Of a stretch of DNA of 6,806 nt, positions 1 to 6,598 are shown piece after piece. Source of the stretch: JBDTCS01 sp039923455. Lineage in GTDB: Bacteria; Bacteroidota; Ignavibacteria; Palsa-1295. Position numbers and translations under genes: made by a program. Each line of letters opens with the position of its first letter. Positions within the stretch are counted from its first letter, which is position 1. The notes beneath the pieces are model-generated. The model was given only the letters and a program-made list of their open reading frames with translations. It was not told the DNA's origin and ran no database searches. The stretch lies in contig JBDTCS010000137.1 of assembly GCA_039923455.1 (NCBI GenBank), positions 1 through 6,806 on the forward strand, in the 5' to 3' direction.

Positions 1-1350
1 ACTAAGCCAATCAAGACGCAGGGCATTGCCGCAAGTGATCCAGTTTGTCGCTTCGAGTGGCAGGAATTCGATAAGCGCGAGCTTCTCACCACGATAGAGC
101 ACGTCGCACTGATATTCGGCGATGATCAGCGCGAGCCGTGCGATCTCCGTCGAGAAATGACGAATCTCAATTCCGCGAAAGTTAGTGAGAGGAATTTCCG
201 TCGGACGGTCTTTCTCGCCACGATGTTCGTTAATCTCCGCTTCGATCAATCGCATCTCTTTGTACGCGATGACGAGAAAATTTCCGGAGCCACATGCAGG
301 ATCGAATACACGAATATGTGCAATGCGATTGCGAAGATTGAGTAGCTTTCGCGCATTGTTCCCGGCCTCTGCTAACTTAGCACGGAGATCATCGAGGAAG
401 AGCGGGTTCAGGACTTTCAGTATGTTCGGCACGCTCGTGTAATGCATACCGAGAGCGCCGCGCTCTTCGTCATCAGCAACCGCTTGGATCATGGAGCCGA
501 AGATGTCAGGATTGATCTTCGTCCAGTCGAGCCGTCCGACATGGATCAGGTAGGATCGCGCGATCCTGCTGAACCGCGGCACGTCCACACTTCCGGAAAA
601 GAGACCGCCATTGACATAAGGAAATGCCTCGGCCCAATGACGCACATTCTCTGACTTACGGTCTTTAACCTTCGTGTTCATAGCGCGGAAGACCTCCGAA
701 ATCACCTCGTGCGTGTTCGAGGAATCGCGTTCGGACATCTGCTCGACAGTCGCAGTAAACTGACTTGATCCGCGAAAAATGTGGGTGTCTTCGGCAAAGA
801 AGCAAAAGATTAATCGCGCGAAAAAATGATTAAGCTCTTGACGTCGAGCAGCAGTGTCCCAATCCGGGTTCTCCTTTAGTAGCTCGATGTAGAGCCGATT
901 GAGGCGGCCTGTAGCCTTGATATCAAAGGCATTCTCGCGAATCTGCTTAACCGTGGTGATTCCAGCAAGCGCAAGGAAGAATCCGAAGTGTTCGGAAAAA
1001 TCAGGGTAAATGCAAGCGACCGTTTCACCGTCGATAAGATTCTCGGCTTCAAGCGTTATGCCATCGGTCGCAAGAATAAACTTTGCTTTATATCGTGCAG
1101 TCGCAGGGCTCAATCGCAGTTCAGTGAGCGTGGCTGTGACGTGGCCTTCTGTGCAGACCTTAATGTGAATGTTGTTGCGCTGGAGAACGCCTTCAGCCAA
1201 ATCAGACTGGTTTGTATTTCCACTCTTGAGCCGCTTAATTGTAGTCTCCTTGTTGCCAAAAGCCTCAAGGAAAGCATAAGGAAACTCCAGAGCATCAAAA
1301 GATGCCTCCGCCAGTTTCGATACGGCTTCTTCGATTTCGACTGCGTTCAT
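1..1350 (-). CDS. MmeI-like class I SAM-dependent DNA methyltransferase, N-terminal half (truncated by window edge)
   Basis: Reading leftward from ATG at 1350-1348, 450 codons stay open to base 1, so the C-terminus lies off the window. The likely role is N6-adenine methylation of DNA, either in a type IIL-like restriction-modification protein or as a methylase in a defence locus. Visible signs are a helical N-terminal region (about 1-170), a NHFFARLIFCFF stretch followed by AEDT (174-189), GMHYTS (301-306) before the catalytic domain, SAM-binding motif I FDPACGSGNF (349-358), and GIEI with acidic Glu395 as the motif II position. The segment ends at GNALRLDW (441-448); in this family the catalytic NPPY motif normally follows soon after, so it should lie just outside. 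Full-length relatives are usually about 900 residues or more, so about half is missing. I see no clear D...ExK nuclease motif in the N-terminal part, so cleavage activity is not shown. AAGGAG 12 nt upstream supports the start. The domain assignment is confident; the biological system is not. Confidence 0.9.
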   Translation of the reverse strand, partial: MNAVEIEEAVSKLAEASFDALEFPYAFLEAFGNKETTIKRLKSGNTNQSDLAEGVLQRNNIHIKVCTEGHVTATLTELRLSPATARYKAKFILATDGITLEAENLIDGETVACIYPDFSEHFGFFLALAGITTVKQIRENAFDIKATGRLNRLYIELLKENPDWDTAARRQELNHFFARLIFCFFAEDTHIFRGSSQFTATVEQMSERDSSNTHEVISEVFRAMNTKVKDRKSENVRHWAEAFPYVNGGLFSGSVDVPRFSRIARSYLIHVGRLDWTKINPDIFGSMIQAVADDEERGALGMHYTSVPNILKVLNPLFLDDLRAKLAEAGNNARKLLNLRNRIAHIRVFDPACGSGNFLVIAYKEMRLIEAEINEHRGEKDRPTEIPLTNFRGIEIRHFSTEIARLALIIAEYQCDVLYRGEKLALIEFLPLEATNWITCGNALRLDWLS

Positions 1351-1362
1351 GTTCTGTTGCTA

Positions 1363-1368
1363 CTCCTT
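1363..1368 (-). promoter_or_regulatory. Shine-Dalgarno site of the methyltransferase gene
   Basis: On the minus strand AAGGAG lies 12 nt before the ATG at 1350. The spacing is slightly long, but this is the best Shine-Dalgarno match in the window and fixes the start of the methyltransferase. No convincing -33/-7 promoter pair could be picked out in the bases beyond it. Confidence 0.55.
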
Positions 1369-1712
1369 AACGACTGCGAGGTAGGCGGTAAATTTGTGTT
1401 TGGTCAATTACGCTCCGCTCTCTATTCCATTATTACTAATCGTGCACACGAGAAGAAATGGGAAAGTGTTCACTACGATAGTTTCGAACGTTAGGTTTAT
1501 GCGGGAGTGACTGAAGCGATTGCAAATATTTCGAACAATCGTTAAACTTCTGAATCCCTGCTCTCTTGCTTGCATAACCAAAAGGCATTAGTCATTCACA
1601 CACAAACGAAATTAGATTAGTGACGGTTCTTCGTGCTTCTCCCATAGATAACAATACATTTAAGAGAAAATGAATGCAAACGGTCGCTCATTGATCTGGT
1701 GCTTTAATAGCC

Positions 1713-1771
1713 CCAAATGCGGGTGTCAGTAACAGCCTAAGTTGAGGCTTGGCTTTCACCCAGGCGTTTGG
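1713..1771. other. Intergenic multi-stem inverted repeat (possible structured RNA or folded DNA element)
   Basis: Three nested helices can be drawn. CCAAATGC (1713-1720) pairs with GCGTTTGG (1764-1771), 8 bp with one T-G wobble. Directly inside, GGGTG (1721-1725) pairs with CACCC (1757-1761), with AG (1762-1763) bulged. After an internal loop, AGCCT (1734-1738) pairs with AGGCT (1745-1749) around a 6-base loop. This gives 18 paired positions in 59 bases. The wobble favours a plus-strand transcript, because on the minus strand it becomes an A-C mismatch. No T-run follows on either strand, so it is not an ordinary intrinsic terminator. It matches no riboswitch or small RNA that I recognise. It could be a cis-regulatory leader, a small RNA, a repeated palindromic element or chance. 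Confidence 0.5.
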
Positions 1772-2122
1772 AAAACACCCCCCTCCCTCCAAATCCAGAC
1801 TAAATGATGCCGTAATAGGCGAAATATTTGCCTACGTGCGTTGCAATATGAGTAGAAAATCGAGTGGTCCCGATGTGAGGAGTTTCCGTTCGTAGCGCTT
1901 GCATCGTCTGCTTTCCGGCTGTTGTGTTAGGAGCGCTATCATGAGCGACTCGAGGCTCGGGATCTTGAATGGGTTCGCGGTTTAGTATAGATAATGTAAA
2001 TTCACATGTCGTCTCTCCGAAACTTTCCGTCATGTTCGCTGCACGTTATAGTTGTAGGCCACTGAGTCGACGCGGTGCGCTGCTGTTGTAAATTGGGTTC
2101 GTTCATATTTTTAGATGCGTCC

Positions 2123-3397
2123 ATGAATAGGATTTATAAGTTTGTAGCATCGCTTTTTGCGATTGCGTTGCTGTCGCTGCCGGGTCTTCTTGTGCCGGAG
2201 ACAAGTCATGCGCAAGGGATTTCGATTAACAGCGTGTCGTCGAGCTCGTTCTGCGCGGGCGATCCGATTTCAGTCAGTATCACTGTGACGGGGTACTGGG
2301 GGCATAAGAATGCGTTCACGTTGCAGCTTTCGGAAAGTGATGGAAGCTTTACACCGACGTTTAATAATATCGGCTCGATCGTCGATTCGGTGCCTGGTAC
2401 GTTCGCGATCGTTTCGTCGATTCCTACCCACTTGAGTTATTCGACGCACTATCGCGTACGTGTGGCCAGTTCGAATCCCTATATGGTAACCGCCGATAAC
2501 GGGAGCGATCTCACAGTCGGCGAGCTGCCCAACAATCCTGGAAATTTTGGCCCCAAATTTGGAGTGACTGATAGTCTGACTCTCTTCGATGTATATGATC
2601 CACGTGATTCCGAGTACTGGTCATTTACTACGGATGCAACTCCTTCGACGCATAACTCGAGCGTCCTAGACCGGACGACGGAGGTGTTTACCAGATACTC
2701 TACCGGTGGATGGAAGGCAACCGTACTGAAGACGATTGCGCCGGGTGGCTGTTCCCGCCTCGACACTGCATTGACACTCATTTACGATTGCTCGTCGCCG
2801 GTGGTTCCGTATAACGCGATCGTTCTTGATAGCGATCTTACGATACCTGACTTTTCATCCGAGCGTAATAACTATTGGGTAAATCCAGGCGTAACATTGA
2901 AGAGCGGGAGGTACCCTATACAGAATGTAGACACCGTCTTTGCAGAATCGGGCTCGACAGTCGCGGGAATTGAATGTCAGGTCGCCTATCTCAAGCCCGG
3001 TGCATCCTGGAAGGGTGGGCGTGGAATCGTGATCTATGCTCCGGGCGCAAGCATAGCGTTGGGCCAAAGCACCGGTCACGAATGTTCTGGACTTGCTTTT
3101 GACTATAGCTCCGCGCCGCCAAACAAGATTATCCAAGGTCGTGTCGGGAGTCAGCTGCCAAGTTTACCAATCACGCTCTCACCGAATCCTGCGACCGGAC
3201 GCGTCACGGTGCAAGGTGCAGATGCGAATACGACAAGCGTGACGATCACGAATATATTGGGCGAAGTTGTTACGCAGATTACTCCGCCTCGTTCGGCGAA
3301 GTTCACCTTCGATATATCGAATCTGCTACCCGGCGTGTACTACGTTCGTTTCGAATCACCGACAACTGTGACGACGAAAAAGATTGTACGGGAATAA
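2123..3397 (+). CDS. Secreted T9SS cargo protein with type A C-terminal sorting domain
   Basis: This 424-residue protein is exported by Sec and then probably carried across the outer membrane by the type IX secretion system. I chose ATG 2123 because it begins a textbook signal peptide: MNRIYK, a hydrophobic core, then cleavage near SHA-QG after Ala30. The in-frame GTG at 2075 would add 16 unhelpful residues. Residues about 33-135 look like a beta-sandwich module seen in Bacteroidota surface proteins (FCAGDPISVSI at 43-53, FTLQLSESDGSF at 65-76, YRVRVASSNP at 110-119). The middle, about 136-349, is beta-rich with WVNPG and GASWKGG patches recalling repeated beta-turn structure, but no enzyme motif was seen. 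Residues 350-424 form the sorting domain: SPNP (353-356), ITNILGE, LLPGVYYVRF and terminal KKIVRE. No Shine-Dalgarno is visible, as is common in this group. The protein's specific job is unknown; secretion by T9SS is well supported. Confidence 0.85.
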   Translation: MNRIYKFVASLFAIALLSLPGLLVPETSHAQGISINSVSSSSFCAGDPISVSITVTGYWGHKNAFTLQLSESDGSFTPTFNNIGSIVDSVPGTFAIVSSIPTHLSYSTHYRVRVASSNPYMVTADNGSDLTVGELPNNPGNFGPKFGVTDSLTLFDVYDPRDSEYWSFTTDATPSTHNSSVLDRTTEVFTRYSTGGWKATVLKTIAPGGCSRLDTALTLIYDCSSPVVPYNAIVLDSDLTIPDFSSERNNYWVNPGVTLKSGRYPIQNVDTVFAESGSTVAGIECQVAYLKPGASWKGGRGIVIYAPGASIALGQSTGHECSGLAFDYSSAPPNKIIQGRVGSQLPSLPITLSPNPATGRVTVQGADANTTSVTITNILGEVVTQITPPRSAKFTFDISNLLPGVYYVRFESPTTVTTKKIVRE

Positions 3398-3511
3398 TTC
3401 AATAGCATTGAACCACGCACGCACTCCAAGCCGAACCAGAATGACCGTTCGCATTCGCGCGATCAATCATCGTCACTTTTATTCGAGATCCATCGAGGTG
3501 TATTCCGTTCG

Positions 3512-3871
3512 GCGCGAACTTCACTGCGTGCTGGTTACAAAGACACTACCTTCGTGATTTCCGGAACTTCATACCCGAGCACGATAGGCACGACCGAATC
3601 GGTTACATCGCAAGTGAGCAATGCCATGTTTGGCCTCGAAGTCGGCTATCGATATGAGGCACAACTCGGGCTGCGGTATGCGCCGTTCGCAGAGGTTTTA
3701 GCTGGCGCAGGTGTCGGCGGAATGTTCAACGCAGCTCGTATAGGTCTGGTATGGCAATTCACTGATCTTATCCGCGCAGATTGCGCGCTTCGATTGGATC
3801 AACTCGTCACATCAGCGAGTGCACCATCACATACGATTGGTCTGGAAGCGACGGTGGGTTATGCGTGGTAA
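3512..3871 (+). pseudogene. N-terminally truncated outer-membrane beta-barrel fragment
   Basis: From about 3512 the frame encodes alternating hydrophobic and polar strands typical of a beta-barrel: SLRAGYKDTTFV, FGLEVGYRYEAQLGLRYAPF, AARIGLVWQF, ending in HTIGLEATVGYAW with the terminal aromatic residue expected for an outer-membrane barrel. The piece has no signal peptide. Its only in-frame start-like codon is GTG at 3554, which has no ribosome site and would begin inside a strand. The frame is the same as that of the upstream cargo gene and stays open back to that gene's TAA at 3395-3397, but the segment 3398-3511 does not look protein-like. The general style resembles the intact barrel gene at 4164, so it may be a decayed relative. 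I read it as a gene remnant that has lost its 5' part. A short expressed protein from the GTG is possible but less likely. Confidence 0.5.
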
Positions 3872-3872
3872 A

Positions 3873-4041
3873 ACAATCTCTCTCGCCTATAGGGATGGGT
3901 CGGGCGAAGCTGAACTCTCGAATCACTTCTGTGAAAAAGCGGCGCTAGTGTTTGCCTACCATCGGACTTGTTCCTGGCGATTACTTTGTTTGGATAAAAC
4001 TTGAGGCTGCTGTCCAAACGCTGAAGCCCGTCATGCAATGA
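3873..4041 (+). pseudogene. Frameshifted remnant of a T9SS C-terminal sorting domain
   Basis: Two adjacent frames together resemble the sorting domain at the end of the cargo gene ending at 3397. In one frame, 3873-3959 reads TISLAYRDGSGEAEL and on to ALVFAY. In the next, 3961-4041 reads IGLVPGDYFVWIKL and ends TLKPVMQ before TGA. Removing the single C at 3960 joins them into 55 residues. These align without gaps to the last 55 residues of the cargo protein, with about 14 identities by eye. The identities fall at hallmark positions: G-E of the DxxGE turn, F, then L-P-G-x-Y-x-V, and a late K-x-V. The SPNP entry of the domain is missing, and no intact reading frame carries the piece. It is best read as the decayed 3' end of a second T9SS cargo gene. 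The short length means chance similarity cannot be excluded without a profile search. Confidence 0.5.
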
Positions 4042-4077
4042 GGTTTTAGTAGTAGGGTCGTTTTCTCTCCTCTCGTG

Positions 4078-4085
4078 TATATTTG
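4078..4085 (+). promoter_or_regulatory. Candidate Bacteroidota-type -7 promoter box (TATATTTG)
   Basis: TATATTTG matches the TAnnTTTG -7 consensus of the Bacteroidota primary sigma factor exactly. It lies about 80 bases before the chosen ATG of the beta-barrel gene, giving a leader of roughly 70 bases. No good -33 TTTG or TTG element sits at the expected 19-21 base spacing (the bases near 4055-4060 are GGGTCG), which lowers confidence. Confidence 0.4.
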
Positions 4086-4163
4086 GAGCAGCACTCTTGC
4101 TTCTCTAAAACGTGTTTGCTTGAAGATATGAATTGCATTACGCATTCTCGCTTATCACATAAT

Positions 4164-4856
4164 ATGAGAAGTCGCATTTTTGGGAGTAGTGGCATTCTTA
4201 CCGTGATCTTCTTTTCTATTATTGTTTTCACTATTCCGATAAATTCCAACGCTCAAAAATTTGGGATTGAGGCGAGCGGGAGTTATGATTATCAGAGTGG
4301 ATCCTTCGTTGCTCCGTGCGGATGTACGTTTGCGCGGGGAGTTGGGGTTGGTTTTGGTGCAGCACTTTCCTATGATATAACTTCCCTTTCCGATTTTGTC
4401 ATCGGTATTAAGTCAGGAGTGGAGGATCAAGTCACATCGGCAATCGAGGTTGTTCCGGGAAATATTTCTGCTCGCATAGCTGGTGGTGACGGGCAGGATG
4501 TGAAGTTGCTCTATCTTTCGCTTGAACCATTCCTTCGCTACACTGTCGCGGATACAAAGTTATATCTGCAAGCTTCGCCAGGTTTCAGTTATCTTGTCTG
4601 GAGTCACTTCAAACATATCGCCGGAGGAGGGAGTGCGGATGCTGCTCCGGAATCCAATCCAGACACCTCCCTGAGTGTTCGTTCAACCCGATTCACGGCG
4701 CGGTTCTCCGCAGGATATGATATTCCTATCTCGAACATTATTCTCAGCCCATCGGTAAACTACGCACTACCGCTAACGGTCCTTCGTTCGGTCGAAGCTG
4801 AAGATTGGAAAATCTATTCACTCTCTGTCGCGATCGGAATACGGATAAGTTTATAG
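4164..4856 (+). CDS. Outer-membrane beta-barrel protein (OMP_b-brl-like)
   Basis: This 230-residue secreted protein is predicted to fold as a small outer-membrane barrel. I chose ATG 4164 because MRSRIF plus a hydrophobic core to about residue 26 and a SNA-Q cleavage site after Ala30 make a normal signal peptide. ATGs at 4128 and the longer frame from 4083 would add an unusual N-terminal extension. No Shine-Dalgarno is evident. The mature part shows alternating beta strands: FGIEASGSYDYQ, GVGFGAALSYDI, FVIGIKSGVE, LYLSLEPFLRYTV, KLYLQASPGFSYLVW, FTARFSAGYDI, IILSPSVNYALPL, and the closing YSLSVAIGIRISL. Two close cysteines (CGC, near residue 50) lie in an early loop. Length and strand pattern fit the porin-like beta-barrel families common in Bacteroidota and Kapabacteria. 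The function, whether structural, adhesive or transport, cannot be read from sequence. It appears to be transcribed alone, preceded by gene remnants and followed by about 410 bases without a gene. Confidence 0.75.
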   Translation: MRSRIFGSSGILTVIFFSIIVFTIPINSNAQKFGIEASGSYDYQSGSFVAPCGCTFARGVGVGFGAALSYDITSLSDFVIGIKSGVEDQVTSAIEVVPGNISARIAGGDGQDVKLLYLSLEPFLRYTVADTKLYLQASPGFSYLVWSHFKHIAGGGSADAAPESNPDTSLSVRSTRFTARFSAGYDIPISNIILSPSVNYALPLTVLRSVEAEDWKIYSLSVAIGIRISL

Positions 4857-4957
4857 TTGCAATGCCTCACGGTCATTTCTGTATGCGTCGCATTTGCCAG
4901 CGAAAGAATACCGGAATCCTACCACCAGATCATGCAAGGAATGCGCGAAATCCTTTG

Positions 4958-4974
4958 TTCTGAATCGTTCAGAA
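4958..4974 (+). terminator. Perfect 7-bp hairpin, possible transcript end of the barrel gene
   Basis: TTCTGAA (4958-4964) and TTCAGAA (4968-4974) are perfect inverted copies around a TCG loop, about 100 bases after the barrel gene stop. Two G-T wobbles could extend the stem outward. The stem is A/T-rich and no T-run follows, so it is at best a weak terminator or an RNA-stabilising hairpin. Confidence 0.25.
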
Positions 4975-5061
4975 TGCCAACGACTCGATAGGGCGTTATG
5001 GTTGTGGTCGATGCCGCATTGCCTTAGCAGAGGCTAGCTAGATCACAAGGTTGTAAAAGAG

Positions 5062-5188
5062 AAGCTCTTTACAAGCAAGCTCTTTACAAGTAAGCTCTTT
5101 ACAAGCAAGCTCTTTACAAGCAAGCTCTTTACAAGCGAGCTTTTTACAAGCGAGCTCTTTACAAGCGAGCTCTTTACAAGCGAGCTCT
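5062..5188 (+). repeat. 15-bp tandem repeat array, eight units plus a partial ninth
   Basis: The unit is AAGCTCTTTACAAGC. Full copies start at 5062, 5077, 5092, 5107, 5122, 5137, 5152 and 5167, and a 7-base partial copy (GAGCTCT) ends at 5188. Units 1-5 begin with A and units 6 onward with G. Unit 2 ends in T, and unit 6 has T instead of C at its sixth base. This split into two blocks suggests expansion of two neighbouring variants. Just before the array, TTGTAAAAGAG (5051-5061) is a near-inverted copy of the unit's CTCTTTACAA, so the array begins with a small hairpin. The last unit ends about 80 bases before the antiporter start, close enough to affect its promoter or leader if copy number varies. 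Confidence 0.95.
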
Positions 5189-5268
5189 GCTGTGGGGAAG
5201 GGACTACTAATACTCCACACAAGCGTCTGACGAACGCATTCCTTTAAACAAAAAAGAATCAAGGAAGC

Positions 5269-6531
5269 ATGTCGGTTTTTGATGTCATCATTAGTCTCTT
5301 TGGTTTGACGGCGCTTCTGAGTTACATCAATGTGCGCTTTTTGAAGCTACCGGAAACGATTGGTCTTCTGGTGACCTCTTTACTCATTTCGCTCGGAGTC
5401 CTTCTCACATATAAGTTTACTAATAGTTCTGTCATTCCGTTTCCACGCGAACTACTCAGCAAGATAGATTTTAACCGAACGCTGATGCAGGGGATGTTGA
5501 GTTTCCTGTTATTTGCCGGAGCGATGCATCTACACGGGTCAGCGCTTCGGAAGCATCGGCGGGTGGTCCTGCTGCTTTCGACAGTGGGAGTAATTATATC
5601 GACGATCGTATTCGCGACTGCGATGTATCTAACGAGCCTCGCTCTCGATCTCAACTTCACGTTCAACATGTGCTTATTATGGGGAGCCCTGATCTCCCCA
5701 ACAGATCCGATCGCTGTATTGAGTTTATTAAAACGAAATGGGGTTCCAAAATCGGTGGAGACTATCGTCGCTGCGGAATCACTTTTCAATGATGGAATCG
5801 GTCTCGTGTTGTTCACGGTACTCTATGCGATCAATTTTGACCAACAAGTCCCCACAGTAGAGTTCGTCTCGCACATCGTGCTCTTAGAAGTGATTGGTGG
5901 AATAGTGTATGGCTATGTACTCGGGTGGATTGCCGTGGTTCTCCTTGGTTCGATCGACGATTATAAAACAGAAGTGTTGTTGACGCTCGGTCTTGTAAGC
6001 GGTGGCTATGCACTTGCCGACGTAATTCATACATCCGGTCCGCTTGCAATGGTTGTTGCCGGGTTGATCGTTGGTAATCGCGGGCGTTCGAGTGCAATGT
6101 CCGAAGTGACACTCCGATACCTCGACACATTCTGGGAGATCGTTGACTGGCTGCTAAACGCAGTTCTCTTCGTGCTGATCGGACTCGAGGTGTTTTTATT
6201 AACCTATCATGTGACGATGCTCTTTGCCGGTATTGCTGCCATTCTTGCAGTGGTTGCAGCTCGTTGGCTGAGCATTCGAACTGCTGCAAGTGTGTTCCGG
6301 CTTAAAGATCTTCGCGAGTCGAGTCTTCGGTCCACCCTGTTTTGGGGTGGCCTTCGTGGAGGTATCTCGATTGCGCTCGTGCTCTCATTGCCACCATCAC
6401 CACTTAAAGAAACGATGCTCGGGGCGACGTATATCGTTGTCATCTATACGATCGTTGTTCAGGGATTATTATTCGGGCGTCTCCTCCCAAAGCGGCTTGC
6501 AGCGGCGGCAGCTTTGCCAGTGTCGGAATAG
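5269..6531 (+). CDS. CPA1/NhaP-type Na+(K+)/H+ antiporter
   Basis: This 420-residue inner-membrane protein exchanges cytoplasmic sodium (or potassium) for external protons, serving pH and salt homeostasis. The sequence is almost all hydrophobic helices, roughly 12-13, with short loops. The ion-binding hallmarks are present: SPTDP with Thr145-Asp146, and ESLFND with Glu170, Asn174 and Asp175. The 30-residue spacing from Thr145 to Asp175 matches structurally known NhaP proteins (Thr129 and Asp159 in Pyrococcus). WGGLRGG with Arg363 supplies the conserved arginine region late in the protein. The length fits a core transporter without the cytoplasmic TrkA-C or cNMP regulatory tail seen in longer relatives. 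ATG 5269 follows AAGGA at 5261-5265, a short but usable ribosome site. The gene stands alone: the 15-bp array lies upstream, and the 16-bp array and a convergent gene lie downstream. Na+ versus K+ preference cannot be decided by eye. Confidence 0.93.
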   Translation: MSVFDVIISLFGLTALLSYINVRFLKLPETIGLLVTSLLISLGVLLTYKFTNSSVIPFPRELLSKIDFNRTLMQGMLSFLLFAGAMHLHGSALRKHRRVVLLLSTVGVIISTIVFATAMYLTSLALDLNFTFNMCLLWGALISPTDPIAVLSLLKRNGVPKSVETIVAAESLFNDGIGLVLFTVLYAINFDQQVPTVEFVSHIVLLEVIGGIVYGYVLGWIAVVLLGSIDDYKTEVLLTLGLVSGGYALADVIHTSGPLAMVVAGLIVGNRGRSSAMSEVTLRYLDTFWEIVDWLLNAVLFVLIGLEVFLLTYHVTMLFAGIAAILAVVAARWLSIRTAASVFRLKDLRESSLRSTLFWGGLRGGISIALVLSLPPSPLKETMLGATYIVVIYTIVVQGLLFGRLLPKRLAAAAALPVSE

Positions 6532-6545
6532 TGTGCGTGCTGCTA

Positions 6546-6598
6546 TCACTGCGTTCAGCTTTCACTGCGTTCAGCTTTCACTGCGTTCAGTTATCACT
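6546..6598 (+). repeat. 16-bp tandem repeat, three units plus a partial fourth
   Basis: The unit is TCACTGCGTTCAGCTT. Copies start at 6546, 6562 and 6578, the third ending TTA in place of CTT, and a 5-base partial copy (TCACT) runs to 6598. The first unit is preceded by TA, mirroring the TTA before the partial copy. The array begins 15 bases after the antiporter stop. Its final partial unit contains the TGA stop of the convergent minus-strand gene. The sequence is unrelated to the 15-bp array upstream of the antiporter. No hairpin plus T-run terminator is visible in this gap. Confidence 0.9.

Larger units (their letters stand above)
1351..2122. other. Gene-poor spacer between divergent genes
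   Basis: This stretch of about 770 bases separates the leftward methyltransferase from the rightward T9SS cargo gene and should carry both promoters. No protein gene is convincing. A minus-strand 77-codon ORF (2033-1800) has an ATG, but no ribosome site and no recognisable protein features. The clearest structure is the inverted repeat at 1713-1771, listed separately, followed by a pyrimidine-rich C/T tract at about 1777-1790. A weak Bacteroidota-like -7 candidate for the rightward gene is TATAGTTG at 2047-2054, one base off TAnnTTTG, with TTTC (2023-2026) about 20 bases upstream. I would not rely on it. No tRNA or rRNA gene was recognised. Confidence 0.6.
4857..5268. other. Intergenic region upstream of the antiporter
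   Basis: No protein gene is supported here. It contains a hairpin at 4958-4974, a short palindrome CTAGCTAG at 5033-5040, the 15-bp tandem array at 5062-5188, and about 80 bases of leader before the antiporter ATG. A 74-codon minus-strand frame (5262-5038, TTG start) is open only because the array unit is a multiple of three. It encodes repeated ELACK and is not believed to be a gene. No exact TAnnTTTG box was found ahead of the antiporter. Confidence 0.6.

Noticed and set aside
988..1494. Plus-strand 168-codon ORF
   Set aside because: It is almost wholly antisense to the methyltransferase, whose motifs are unambiguous. Its protein is not recognisable and has no supporting start signals.
1711..1800. 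tRNA, rRNA-fragment or integron attC reading of the folded spacer element
   Set aside because: The minus strand has a GTGAAAGCC...CTCAAC stretch loosely like a 16S helix, and the plus strand has a GTTGAGG core-like string. However, no cloverleaf, no extended rRNA match and no proper RYYYAAC/GTTRRRY pair are present.
1800..2033. Minus-strand 77-codon ORF with ATG in the spacer
   Set aside because: There is no ribosome site, domain, signal peptide or neighbour support. A frame of this length is expected by chance in a spacer of this size.
3398..3412. Short perfect hairpin (TTCAAT/ATTGAA) right after the cargo gene stop
   Set aside because: The 6-bp A/T-rich stem has a 3-base loop and no T-run, so it is too weak to call a terminator.
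5062..5188. Possible CRISPR array
   Set aside because: Units are directly adjacent with no variable spacers and are only 15 bp long, so this is a simple tandem repeat.
5038..5262. Minus-strand ORF encoding repeated ELACK
   Set aside because: It is open only because the 15-bp array unit is a multiple of three. The TTG start and the sequence outside the repeat are not gene-like, and the pattern does not match pentapeptide-repeat proteins.
5831..6289. Minus-strand 152-codon ORF, and similar ones inside the antiporter
   Set aside because: These are antisense shadows of the antiporter gene, arginine- and serine-rich with no coherent fold.
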